Shown here in pieces: positions 8,853 through 18,300 of a stretch of DNA of 64,000 bases; the first letter of the stretch is position 1, and each line of letters opens with the position of its first letter. Source of the stretch: Hahella sp. (GTDB taxonomy: Bacteria; Pseudomonadota; Gammaproteobacteria; Pseudomonadales; Oleiphilaceae); NCBI GenBank assembly GCA_028280065.1, contig JANQMN010000114.1, positions 1 through 64,000 on the forward strand. Direction: 5' to 3'. The notes under the pieces were generated by a model. That model saw only the letters and a program-made list of their open reading frames with translations. It did no database searches and had not been told where the DNA came from. The translations under genes and the position numbers were made by a program.

Positions 8853-9764
8853 TTGCAGGTTTGTGTGACTGGCTGGGACTTGCCTGTCGGGCGGGCAATT
8901 CGGGCTCGCTTGGAAACGCAGGGCGTACAGGTTTGTGGAATAGAAACAGCAATGTTTTTGCAAGAAGCGGCGTTAACCAAAGCGCTGCAGCAGCTTCCGC
9001 GTGCCGACTATGTCATTCATGCCGTTGAGCTTGACGTCGAAGCATCCCAGGAACATCCGGAGCAAGCCAAGCAGCTTAATACCATGAGCTGCTTTCCTGT
9101 GATGAGACAGGCCAAGATTTGGCGGTCACCCATAATACTGCTGTCAAGTTTTCTCATTTTTGATGGTGATAAGAAGAATCCTTATATTTCTGCGAATACC
9201 GGCACTCCGTTGAATGCCTACGGCGCTACCAAAGTTGAAGCGGAAAACATTTTGTTGGAACAATATCCTGAAACGCTGGTGCTAAGACTCGGTTGGATGC
9301 TCGATAGCGAGTCATCGAGCTGGTCCGGACGAATGATAAACCGGATATTCGCCCGCGAAACGATTCGCGCCTATGAAAATCTGGAAATTAGTCCGACGGC
9401 TGCGGAAGATGTCGCCCGCGTAATTGATGCGATTATCAAGCAGTTGGAGTGTGAAATTGATGTTTGGGGCGTGTATCACTACGCAGGAGTTGAGCCGGTC
9501 AGTCATGCAGAGCTAGTAAAAGCCATCCAGTATCAGGCTTGTGGGCAAGGAGCCTCTGCCAGCCAAATAGAAACTGCGGATATAGATGAGCTGGCTGAGC
9601 AACTTCCCCTTCCTCACAATGGGGTGTTGGGTTGTATTAAGTTGCGCAATACTTTTGGGATTAAACAGCTGCCTTGGCGTCGCTTTTTACCGGCAATTTT
9701 GGAAACGCAGCAGAAAAACCTGGCTGCGAATGCAAATTCGCTGCAGCAACTGCAACCTGGGTAA
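8853..9764 (+). CDS. RmlD-like NAD-dependent sugar epimerase/reductase
   Basis: An extended short-chain dehydrogenase of the RmlD substrate-binding type. The N-terminus MQVCVTGWDLPVGRAI is a modified Rossmann glycine motif. DYVIHAVELDVEASQ matches the segment binding the second nucleotide half. ILLSSFLIFDG and NAYGATKVEAE give the YxxxK catalytic pair, and SPTAAEDVARVI is typical of the C-terminal part. At 303 residues it matches dTDP-4-dehydrorhamnose reductases, but with no other rml genes nearby the true substrate is unknown. It starts at TTG, 15 bases after alr, so is probably co-transcribed. Confidence 0.7.
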   Translation: MQVCVTGWDLPVGRAIRARLETQGVQVCGIETAMFLQEAALTKALQQLPRADYVIHAVELDVEASQEHPEQAKQLNTMSCFPVMRQAKIWRSPIILLSSFLIFDGDKKNPYISANTGTPLNAYGATKVEAENILLEQYPETLVLRLGWMLDSESSSWSGRMINRIFARETIRAYENLEISPTAAEDVARVIDAIIKQLECEIDVWGVYHYAGVEPVSHAELVKAIQYQACGQGASASQIETADIDELAEQLPLPHNGVLGCIKLRNTFGIKQLPWRRFLPAILETQQKNLAANANSLQQLQPG

Positions 9765-9854
9765 GTTTGAAGGTGGAAATCTAAAGCGTGTTAAGTTGGG
9801 ATTGCATGCTTGCTTCTTATGTTCCGGAGCGAACTGTGAGGTCTGAGAGAGTGG

Positions 9855-9887
9855 ACGGCTACTCAATGAATAGCCGTTAACTGCTTT
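9855..9887. terminator. Hairpin between convergent genes
   Basis: ACGGCTA (9855-9861) and TAGCCGT (9871-9877) form a perfect 7-bp stem with a 9-base loop, followed by a T run at 9885-9889. It sits between the RmlD-like gene and the convergent fnr gene. The gap of 7 bases before the T run makes it a weak terminator on the plus strand. Confidence 0.45.
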
Positions 9888-9914
9888 TTCTGGATTTGCG
9901 TGCAGCCTTGTTTA

Positions 9915-10691
9915 TTAAGATGTGCCCGCTTTGGCGTGAGCTTCAATGCAGCCGGTGTCATGCTTCAGCAGCACCTGCAGGCCTGCTAAATCAAGAATCT
10001 CTATGTCTCGACCTTGTACCTTGATTAGCCCTTGATTTTGAAAGCGAGTCAGCACCCGGCTAACCGTCTCAACCGCCAATCCAAGATAGTTGCCAATATC
10101 GCTACGTGGCATAGGTAACTTGAAATGAGTTTCTGAAAGTCGCCGCCTCTTGAATCGATTCGACAAAGACAGCAGCAGCGACGCGATGCGTTCTTCGGCA
10201 GTATTTTTGCTCAGAAGCATGCTTAGTTGGCGACTTTGTTGAATTTCTGAACTGAGAAGACCGAAGAAATGATGTTGGAGGCTGGGGATGCGGGTAGACA
10301 GGTCTTCAAAACGATCAAGGGGGATTTCGCATACGCTGGTTCGTTCCAGCGCGACCGCAGAGCAGGAGTAGTTATCCATGCTCACGCTATCCAACCCTAT
10401 GATTTCACCCGGTAGATAAAAACCGGTCACCTGTTCCTCGCCTTCTTCGGATAATGTAAATGTCTTAATGGCCCCGCTACGCAACGCGAAGCAGGATTTG
10501 AACGGCGAATGTTGCTCGAAAATATAATCGCCTCTGGATAACATTCGCCCTTGCTTGATTATTTCCTCAAGCTGTTCGATTTGGTCTGATTCAACAGCGA
10601 TTGGGATGCAAAGTTTGCTCAAGCTGCACTCATGACAGCCTCTTTGCAGTGAAAAATTAGCAGTTCTGGTGATTTGATTGCTTGCCATCAT
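9915..10691 (-). CDS. fnr: FNR/ANR-type oxygen-sensing transcription regulator
   Basis: A CRP/FNR-family activator that dimerises when its [4Fe-4S] cluster is intact under low oxygen. The N-terminal cysteines are GCHECSLSKLC (Cys19, 22, 28), and the fourth ligand is in RTSVCEIP, as in FNR. The effector-domain fold shows RSGAIKTF and GFYLPGEIIGLD. The dimerisation helix is followed by the helix-turn-helix RSDIGNYLGLAVETVSRVLTRFQ, whose ExxSR contacts TTGAT half-sites. Its 258 residues fit the family. It lies 124 bases downstream of a HemN-like gene in the same direction; hemN next to anr is common in pseudomonads. Confidence 0.93.
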   Translation of the reverse strand: MMASNQITRTANFSLQRGCHECSLSKLCIPIAVESDQIEQLEEIIKQGRMLSRGDYIFEQHSPFKSCFALRSGAIKTFTLSEEGEEQVTGFYLPGEIIGLDSVSMDNYSCSAVALERTSVCEIPLDRFEDLSTRIPSLQHHFFGLLSSEIQQSRQLSMLLSKNTAEERIASLLLSLSNRFKRRRLSETHFKLPMPRSDIGNYLGLAVETVSRVLTRFQNQGLIKVQGRDIEILDLAGLQVLLKHDTGCIEAHAKAGTS

Positions 10692-10815
10692 CTACCTCTT
10701 CATATGCCGCCATAGCATAGCTGAATGAGGCACAAAAGCAAATGCCTGATTTGCAAAATCGGGTGATATTATGGTGGGTTAGCGGGTTTGGGATGCCGAT
10801 TAGAGCATCCCTGAT

Positions 10816-11880
10816 TCAGATTTCGGAATGAAGTGGCGTAATACTAAAAAGCGGCAGCTTCTGGTTGTCTAAGTGACTGTAGTAATCATCCAGTTTCGGG
10901 GTGTTGCAGATCTGATACTTTTTGGTATAGGAAACTGCACCGAGTCCCACGCCTTTCAGGCAATGCGTTACTTTGTGATCCGAAACCTCCTGCAGAATAT
11001 AGAAGTTCTTGTGAACCGAACGATAGCCCGCCAAGCTTAGCTGTTCTCTAGCCTGGCGCAGAATGAGCTCTTGCGCCGCTGTCGGTGGTTGATTTGCGGG
11101 AGTTAACAAGACTCCGGTTGGCTGGTCTGCAAGCAACTGCTTTAGAGTTTTCGGTATGTGATGGCTGTCATTACCGATTTTGAGCCGGACGAACAACGAT
11201 TCAATGGTGAATGACCGGAGTCTGTCGAGCAGCTTGCGTATGTTTTTGTTTTTACTGGTTTCCGAGCTGCAAACGGTATCGTTGATACAGGCTGTGTTAA
11301 AGCCTAGCCCCGATAGTAAAGCAATCGGTTCATCGTTTTCGGGCGTTTCGTCCAATTCAAACACCAGACGGGCATCTTTGCTGTTAAGAACTTTAAATGC
11401 CCGGTTGATATGAAACATCAACTGTGTGAGCTCCGCGGGCGTCAGTAATTTAATCACATCACCGAACCAATGCAGATATGGCACACTGGTTTCGCGTCCG
11501 AAGTACTGACCAAGAAGACGAATTTCCTTCACCAGGAAATCGATGTACTTTTGAATGCTCGCTGAATCCGCAGGCACACAACTCATGTTGTTGTGACGGT
11601 GTCCGCCAGGGAAGGGCAAATTGAAGCTTAGCGCCATGCCCTGCTGAAAACTTTCACAAGGCAGATGCCGGGCGATCCAATCCTGGGCGTGGTTTTCCGA
11701 CTCGAAAACCTGGGTGTTGCCTAGTTCAAGGAAGGATTCCGGCGGAGCGTTAAGCAGATAGAACCACTCATCCAGACCTTTTGCCGTCGACGATTCGGCA
11801 ACGGGTACCAGATTGCCCTGAGAACTGGCTAAGCCTTCGTTTCGCGGGTGGAATTTGAATCTTGTGGATAAGTCGCGCAT
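10816..11880 (-). CDS. HemN-like protein lacking the radical-SAM cysteines
   Basis: The 354 residues follow oxygen-independent coproporphyrinogen III oxidase (HemN) in order. MALSFNLPFPGG matches the IHIPFC strand, then YIDFLVKEIRLLGQYFGRE, then YLHWFGDVIKLLTPAELTQLM where HemN has LHWGGGTPT, then VFELDETPEN where HemN has EVDP. LSLAGYRSVHKNFY and GVGLGAVSY follow. The CxxxCxxC that binds the [4Fe-4S] cluster is replaced by PGGHRHNNMSC, and GGGTPT is not kept, so radical chemistry is very unlikely. The C-terminal HemN domain is also missing. The long frame is intact, which argues against a simple pseudogene. It sits upstream of fnr with an FNR-type promoter. Confidence 0.75.
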   Translation of the reverse strand: MRDLSTRFKFHPRNEGLASSQGNLVPVAESSTAKGLDEWFYLLNAPPESFLELGNTQVFESENHAQDWIARHLPCESFQQGMALSFNLPFPGGHRHNNMSCVPADSASIQKYIDFLVKEIRLLGQYFGRETSVPYLHWFGDVIKLLTPAELTQLMFHINRAFKVLNSKDARLVFELDETPENDEPIALLSGLGFNTACINDTVCSSETSKNKNIRKLLDRLRSFTIESLFVRLKIGNDSHHIPKTLKQLLADQPTGVLLTPANQPPTAAQELILRQAREQLSLAGYRSVHKNFYILQEVSDHKVTHCLKGVGLGAVSYTKKYQICNTPKLDDYYSHLDNQKLPLFSITPLHSEI

Positions 11881-11919
11881 GACAATAAAGAGGTAAAACC
11901 TCGCCTGAGTACATAAGTG

Positions 11920-11961
11920 CAGTGTAGGGAGGAATAGTCAAGTGAAGTTGACGTTGATCAA
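11920..11961 (-). promoter_or_regulatory. FNR/ANR box and promoter of the HemN-like gene
   Basis: TTGAC-GTTG-ATCAA at 11948-11961 matches the FNR/ANR consensus TTGAT-N4-ATCAA at 9 of 10 positions; on the minus strand it reads TTGAT-CAAC-GTCAA. A -10-like TACACT (11926-11921, minus) would put the start site near 11914. The box centre is then about 40-41 bases upstream, the class II activating position. The HemN-like ATG is at 11880. The transcription start is inferred. Confidence 0.65.
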
Positions 11962-12095
11962 TCGAGCGTGAGTTACCTAAGTATCTTAATGATATTTATA
12001 GAAGTTTGCTGGCTGGTATCAAGAAATTGCGTCTCCCGAAGAATAGTTGTTATGCTTGGAAGGTATTGGCTTTCGCACTGGATTAAGGATTTTTC

Positions 12096-12845
12096 GTGGA
12101 ATTGGTTTACGCCGTCAGATCATTGGTCTTCTATATCGGGTATGCCCTCGGTGTCGTTTTGTTTACCGTCGTCGTAACGCCTCTATGCGCTTTTCTGGAT
12201 TTTGAACAGCGCTACCATATTTTGTCCAGGGCAAATGTCTTTGTAATTTGGTGGGCCAGGTGGATTTGTGGAATATCTTATGAAATCAGGGGCTTGGAAA
12301 ATATTCCTAACAAAGCCTGTGTAGTGGTGAGCAACCATCAAAGCGCTTGGGAAACTTATATAATCGGTTTGATATTTCAGCCCCAAGCGACCGTATTGAA
12401 GCTTGAGTTAACCAAGATTCCTTTCTTCGGCTGGGCGTTAAAGAAAGCCAACCCCATCGCTATTGACCGAAGCAAACCCTCGTTGGCGTTGAAGCAATTA
12501 CTTTCGCAAGGCAAGGCGCGGTTGGCGGACAATATTTGGGTAGTGATCTATCCGGAGGGAACCCGGGTCAGGCCGGGAGAAGAAAAACGCTACAATAAAG
12601 GCGCTGCGATGCTCGCCGGTAGCGCCAAGGTGCCGTTATTGCCCCTGGCCCATAATGCCGGTTCATGTTGGCCGGCCGGCCGGTTTATCAAACGGCCGGG
12701 AAAAGTGACCATTCAGATCGGCACGCCCATAGAAACCGTCGGCCGGGACCGGGAAGAAGTTCATCGGGAGATGGAAAGCTGGATTCGTGATACCACAGAT
12801 GGCTTTAACGCACCAGCAGCTCAAGAGGCATCGCTTGCCGGGTAG
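12096..12845 (+). CDS. plsC: 1-acyl-sn-glycerol-3-phosphate acyltransferase
   Basis: PlsC acylates lysophosphatidic acid to phosphatidic acid at the inner membrane. An N-terminal hydrophobic segment (about 8-32) is the anchor. The catalytic motif is VSNHQSAWE, the HX4D/E box in its Glu form; PIAIDRSKPS matches the second motif. VIYPEGTRVRPGEEKRY is the substrate-binding EGTR box, and VPLLPLAHNAG completes the family signature. It starts at GTG; length 249 is normal. Its last 25 bases overlap the convergent LysR gene. Confidence 0.92.
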   Translation: MELVYAVRSLVFYIGYALGVVLFTVVVTPLCAFLDFEQRYHILSRANVFVIWWARWICGISYEIRGLENIPNKACVVVSNHQSAWETYIIGLIFQPQATVLKLELTKIPFFGWALKKANPIAIDRSKPSLALKQLLSQGKARLADNIWVVIYPEGTRVRPGEEKRYNKGAAMLAGSAKVPLLPLAHNAGSCWPAGRFIKRPGKVTIQIGTPIETVGRDREEVHREMESWIRDTTDGFNAPAAQEASLAG

Positions 12846-13717
12846 CCTTGCTCCAAGACGAATTCCAGAAATACCTGATTGGCCCTGGATAAATAGCCGT
12901 TCTTGCGCCAGGAAATGCACAGGTTGAGCCAGATAGGCGATTCGAACGGAATGGTGACCAGTTCATCCGTGGGCTCAATCGCCATAGGCATGAGAGTGGA
13001 TATTCCGAATCCATGGCGTATCACTGACTTGATCAGCGGAATCAAATTGGTTTCGATGCCGATATTAGGCGTACAGCCTACTTCTTCAGCCAGTTTTTCA
13101 ATGGCTTTGCGATGAAAAAATTCGCCTTTGAACATGACCAGCTCTTCAGCAAAGAACTGTTCCGGCGTCACCGATCTTAGTTTGGCGAACTCATGTTCCT
13201 TGGCGACGGTGACCATCATTTGTTCTCTAAGAATTTGGTGTCCCTGCAGTTCCGGAGTCATGGATTCCGTGGTAATGACCGCTAAATCCAGTTGGCTGTC
13301 CAGCAGCATTTGTTGGAGTTGAGATGTGCCACCCTCGATAACGGCCAACTTTAAGTTGGGATAGCGGTGCCTGAACGCCATTAATACCGGAGGGAAGTAG
13401 TAAGATCCAATCATGTTCGGAATCCCTACCCTGACCACGCCATAATCCAGGGAGTGGTATTCCTGCATCGCCATTTCTGCGTCCTGCAGGGCGCGAAGAA
13501 CGGCTTCAGCATGTTTTGCCAGGGCTTTGCCTTCGTCAGTAAGGGCTACCTTCCGGTCTTCCCGATGAAAAAGTTTCAGATTCAGACTGTCTTCCAATTT
13601 CCTGACGATCATGCTTACCGCGGGCTGGGCAACATTGAGATTCTGCGCCGCCAAGGTAAAACTGCCGGTGCGGGCGACTTCGTAGAAATAACGTAGGGGT
13701 TTGGATTCAATCCGCAT
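12821..13717 (-). CDS. LysR-family transcriptional regulator
   Basis: The N-terminal winged helix-turn-helix reads LRYFYEVARTGSFTLAAQNLNVAQPAVSM then LEDSLNLKLFHR, the LysR signature. The effector domain follows: VRVGIPNMIGSYYFPPVL, then LQQMLLDSQLDLAVIT, which form the ligand-binding halves. I start at ATG 13717, giving 299 residues. The longer frame would add 25 unconserved residues and run into nnrU. The inducer and targets are unknown; nnrU upstream and convergent plsC give no clear hint. Confidence 0.88.
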   Translation of the reverse strand: MRIESKPLRYFYEVARTGSFTLAAQNLNVAQPAVSMIVRKLEDSLNLKLFHREDRKVALTDEGKALAKHAEAVLRALQDAEMAMQEYHSLDYGVVRVGIPNMIGSYYFPPVLMAFRHRYPNLKLAVIEGGTSQLQQMLLDSQLDLAVITTESMTPELQGHQILREQMMVTVAKEHEFAKLRSVTPEQFFAEELVMFKGEFFHRKAIEKLAEEVGCTPNIGIETNLIPLIKSVIRHGFGISTLMPMAIEPTDELVTIPFESPIWLNLCISWRKNGYLSRANQVFLEFVLEQGYPASDAS

Positions 13718-13746
13718 AATTTTCCATCGAAAAACTGCTGTTGTCG

Positions 13747-14322
13747 CTACCGCGCAACAATAGGCATACCGATAAGCAAGGGGTGTAGCCACAATGCGAA
13801 TACTACGTACAGTATCAGCCCTCCGACCACGGCAATCACATCGTTGAGCTTCGAGCTGGGAAGCGAAGGGATCTCCCTTGGCGTGCGTTTCTTCAACGAA
13901 ATCCGGTCAACAACCGCCCAGGCGAGAAAACAGCCGAAAAGCAACACATCCGCCAGCATCCCGTTGGTTAGCAGATGAGCCAGCGCCCAGGCTTTGACAG
14001 CGATTAACATCGGGTGTTTAACGAGACTTTTAATTTTTCCCGGAAAGTAGGTTGCAATCAGTAATATGAAGACGGGAAGCATGAGCAGCATGGCGACGTG
14101 ACGTAGCCAAAATGGCGTTACATAGAGCAACACAGGTTCGGCCCGCGCCAGTCCGTAACCCCAGATGATGAGCCCTAAACCAACAGCGGCGAAAGCTGAA
14201 TAAATGCCCTTGTAGGGACCTTCACCGAATTTGGTTACCAGTTGGCTGCGAAATCCCTCTCCGACAATGGAAATGGAATGTACGGCAAAGAAAAGGAATA
14301 GCCCGGCGATGAGCACGATCAT
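13747..14322 (-). CDS. NnrU-family integral membrane protein
   Basis: A 191-residue protein with about five or six hydrophobic segments. It matches NnrU: MIVLIAGLFLFFAVHSI at the start, VTPFWLRHVAMLLMLPVFILL in the middle, and KHPMLIAVKAWALAHLLTNG, the conserved signature. NnrU was described in denitrifiers near nitric oxide reductase genes, but the family is widespread and its chemistry unknown; related NnrU/MAPEG-like proteins include isoprenoid isomerases. No denitrification genes are seen here. Confidence 0.82.
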   Translation of the reverse strand: MIVLIAGLFLFFAVHSISIVGEGFRSQLVTKFGEGPYKGIYSAFAAVGLGLIIWGYGLARAEPVLLYVTPFWLRHVAMLLMLPVFILLIATYFPGKIKSLVKHPMLIAVKAWALAHLLTNGMLADVLLFGCFLAWAVVDRISLKKRTPREIPSLPSSKLNDVIAVVGGLILYVVFALWLHPLLIGMPIVAR

Positions 14323-14774
14323 TTACGTTCCCTCAGTATGGCAAATTAGCGGAGAGCCTAACATATTTTGAATGTCGGCCAATAGCTGGAGTGCCGGTTT
14401 TTGTACGAGCCTTTGATTTTGTTACTGAAAGATTTTGGTATACAGTATATTTCGTTGGTCGGCATCAGGCCTATTTTTTACCCTTCATAAATGTTGTGCG
14501 AAAGTCATCAATAAAGTAGAGGCAGAGTATATCGAGTATCTCTGCGATAACTGAAAAAAGGAGTTTGTAGAACCACGGAACAACACCAGGAATACCAGCC
14601 GGAATGGCGGGAAGAAAACGTTTACACACTTATCCGACACTTTGGAAAGTTAAGTGCAGTTATTGCGGGCGTGAATCATAAATGGCCAAGCCGTACCCGA
14701 TTCTACGGTATAAGCTGCATGATTTTCTTCTTGCGAAAAAAGTACAGGGTAAAATTGAGGCGCTACGCCGGTTG
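14323..14774. other. Intergenic stretch nnrU-thpR
   Basis: About 450 bases between the nnrU start and the thpR stop. The left part is AT-rich and should carry the nnrU promoter. The right part holds a 75-codon open plus-strand frame (14551-14778) with AAGGAG at 14558-14563 but no ATG, GTG or TTG close downstream. I do not call it a gene. Confidence 0.4.
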
Positions 14775-15362
14775 TTAAGAAAGTTCCTTAAGTGACCATG
14801 AAAAAAGGGGATTATATTGCGCACCAGTAGAGGACAGCATACTTTGGTAAAGATGGATAGTTCGAAATTCGCAACGACAGGAAATCTCGGAAAGCTGAGC
14901 TTTGCCGACAAACCGCTTCAAGCGGGCCAGGGTAAGATGGGGCCAAAAGCGGCGCTTGTCCAGCTCCATTTGGAAGCTGATTTCGATGTTGCGTTTGATT
15001 AAAGCTTGGATTTCTTTCAGTCCCGAATCCGGCTGGGCTGCCGCGGCGAGACAACGGGGTTTGCGAGGCGTAGGGATCAGGCGTAAGGATGTAAAATGAA
15101 GATTTACCGAAGCCAAGTTGCTAAATGCCGGGTCGGCCACTTTGGCTATCTCACCAACTAGCTGCTTATTCAACTCGCCTAAAAACAGCAACGTCATATG
15201 TAGCTGGTCTTCCCGTTGCCAGCGGATATTGTTCAGGCCTTTGGAATAAGTCGACGCCAACTGTCTGCTCAACTGTAACAACTCATCTTTACTCTTCGAC
15301 GAGGGCTCTAAGCCGATAAAACAGCGTAGATTTGTTGGCTTCCGATTTGGCAAGGCGTTCAT
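14775..15362 (-). CDS. thpR: RNA 2',3'-cyclic phosphodiesterase (LigT/ThpR)
   Basis: A member of the 2H phosphoesterase superfamily, which hydrolyses RNA 2',3'-cyclic phosphates and can join 2'-5' ends. Both catalytic HxTx motifs are present: HMTLLFLG at about 56-63 and HLTLARLKR at about 147-155. The N-terminus reads LRCFIGLEPSSKSKDEL, typical of ThpR. Length 195 is slightly above the usual 175-190. Its ATG directly abuts the stop of the upstream hybrid kinase on the same strand, so the two are likely co-transcribed. Confidence 0.92.
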   Translation of the reverse strand: MNALPNRKPTNLRCFIGLEPSSKSKDELLQLSRQLASTYSKGLNNIRWQREDQLHMTLLFLGELNKQLVGEIAKVADPAFSNLASVNLHFTSLRLIPTPRKPRCLAAAAQPDSGLKEIQALIKRNIEISFQMELDKRRFWPHLTLARLKRFVGKAQLSEISCRCEFRTIHLYQSMLSSTGAQYNPLFSWSLKELS

Positions 15363-18300
15363 TTACTGGCTCTTCAGCACTTTATTGATCATAGCTCGTA
15401 AGCCGGCGGGTTTTATCGGTTTGTGAAGAATCTGGTAGCCTCTTCGTCTTACCTCTTCCTTGATTTCTTCGGTGTTGACGGCGGTGACTAAAATCCCGGG
15501 AATTGGGCGTTTCAGTTTTTTCCGGATTCGGTCCATGGTATCCAAGCCATTTTTGCCATCATCTAACTGATAGTCGGCAAGAATAATCTCCGGCGGAAAC
15601 TTGCTACAGATAGCTTCAGCCTGCTTTGGCGTCATTCCTGTATAGACCTGGCATCCCCAGCCTTCCAGCAATGCCTTCATGCCTTCCAGAATCGCCGGTT
15701 CGTTGTCGATACAAAATACTTCTGTCCCGCTCAAACTTTGCACGCTTCGCGCTTGCCGGGTATTTGCCGGAGTTTTTTCCGGGGCGGGTTTTTCTGCCAT
15801 GGGCAGGCTCACCGAAAACATGCTGCCGTTGTCAATTGTCGAAGTTACTTCGACCTGATAACCCAACATTCGGGAAATCCTGTCGACAATGGCAAGCCCC
15901 AAGCCCAGGCCTTTCTTTTCGTTCTGGCCGTGACTTAAACGCTTGAATTCTTCAAAGATGCTTTCCAGTTGGTCTTGCGGAATGCCTGGGCCGGTATCCC
16001 AGACCTCTATGCGAAGCTGATCGCCCCGGCGCCGGCAACCCAAGAGGATTCTTCCGGTTTTCGTGTAGCGAATGGCATTGGTGAGGAAGTTCTGTACCAC
16101 CCGGCGCAGCAGTTGCTGATCGGAATTGACATAGGCGTTGCAGGCGACTGTTTTCAGCGTAAGGTTTTTGTCTTCCGCAATTACACTGAATTCCGTGTTC
16201 AGGTTACGCAGCAACTCGCCAATGCAAAAGGTGGAATAATGGGGCTCGTAAGCGCCGGCATCCAGTTTGCTGATATCAAGCAGGGTGCTGAGAATTTCTT
16301 CGGCGGCATTCAAGGAACTGTCTATATGGGTGACCAGCTCCGCATACTCCTCTTCTTTTTTAATTTTGCTGGCAAGCGCGGAGCTGAATAGGCGAGCGGC
16401 ATTGAGAGGTTGCAGTAGGTCGTGGCTGGCTGAAGCGAGAAAACGGGTCTTGCTTTGATTCGCGATTTCGGCAACGGATTTGGCCTTCACCAGTTGCGTA
16501 TTGAGTTTAGAAAGTTCCTCGGTTCGTTCCCTTACCCTTTCTTCCAAATAGGTGTTTGTTTCCTTCAACGCCAATTCCGTTCTGCGCATGGCGGAAATAT
16601 CGGAGAAGGTGGTGACAAATCCTCCCCCCGGCATCGGGCTCCCCTGGATCAGTATAACCGATCCGTCGGGACGCATCCTTTCATACTCGTGACTTTGCCT
16701 GGAGATCATCATTTCCAGGCGTTTCATCACTATTTGTTGGGCCTTTACCGCAGGCACCTGATTCATCAACAGGTTGTACCTAAGCAGGTCGGCCACCGGA
16801 CGGCCAACCCGCATAAACCCTTTGGGATAATTGAATATCTCGACATAGCGGCTGTTCCAGGCCACGACATTAAGTTTTTCATCGACCACTGAAACGCCCA
16901 AGTTCATGTTTTCTATGGCAGCCTGCAGCAGTTCCCGGTTGAATTTAATGACCTGGGATGCTTCATCGACAATGCTGACCACATCCTCAATCTGCATGTT
17001 CTGACCGTGAATCGCCGAGTTAAAAACAATTCGCGCAGTGGAGGAGCCGATGGCGCTTGCCAGCTGTTTTTCGACCTGCTTGATGAGTTCCTGGGGAGCG
17101 ATGCGCTTGGGATGTAAATCCAATTGCTTGCGGCGGCTGAAGGATGCCAGTATATCTTGGACCTTGTCTTTACCCAGGAAGCGTTCTGCAAGCGCCATCA
17201 GGTCATCAACCGTGGTTTCTCCGGCGATGATATTATTGGAATCTTCCAGCGCGTGGGATCGATCAAGAAAGGACGCCACTTGTATTTTTTCCGACATCCG
17301 TTGCGTCGTCAGAGCGGAAACCCCAATGTACAACAAAAGATTACAGCCAAGGCTCCACAACGCGCCATGGACGTATAAATCGCTGCCACCGGTAAAGAAC
17401 AGGTTGGTCGGGGTCAGCCAGGAAAAGTCGAACAATCCCCGGTGGAGAATTTCCCCTGAAGTTTGCAGGGCAGGGGAAAGAATCGGCAGCAATAGGGTAT
17501 AGAGCCACAAGACAAAGCCGGCGATCAAGCCCGCTATAGCGCCCTGGCGGTTGCCATACCGCCAGAGTATGCCGCCCAGTAAAGAGGGTGCGAACTGGGC
17601 GACGGCGATAAACGACAGCAATCCAATGCTGGCGAGAGACAATCGTTCTCCCAGTGACCAATACAAACCGAACGCAATCGCCAAAATCACGAATACACTG
17701 ATACGGCGCATGGAAAGGAGCCAAAGTTGTACGTTACGCCGATGAGGCAGGTCCAGGGTTTGTATACGTAGCAACAGCGGTGCCAGGATTTCGTTGGAAA
17801 TCATTGTACTCAAGGTGACGGTTGCCATGATGATCATGCCGATGGCGGCGGAACAGCCGCCAAGAAATGCGATTACAGCCATGGCAGCCATCGATTCCTG
17901 TAGTGGTAGCCAGAGCAGGTAGCTGTCGGCGGGTACGTTGTTTTCGCTTAGTAGCAAACCCGCAGCAGTGATCGGCAAGACAAAAATTGTCATAGCCAAA
18001 AGATATAGCGGCATTGCCCAGCGGACACTGTTCATATCCCTGGCATCGTGGTTTTCGACAACGGTGACGTGAAACTGCCGGGGTAGGCAGATAACCGCTA
18101 GCGCGCCAAGCACAGAATAAGTGAAAAAACCGACAACCGAGAGGCTGCCGGGCCATATTCGCTGGCTCAAATTATTGATTCTGATCTCACTGGTTAGATG
18201 ACCCCAGCCATCGAACAGCGTTAGGCTGACGAACAGGCCTACTGCAATAAAGGCCACCAGCTTTACTACTGACTGAAAGGCGATGGCTTGAATCAAGCCT

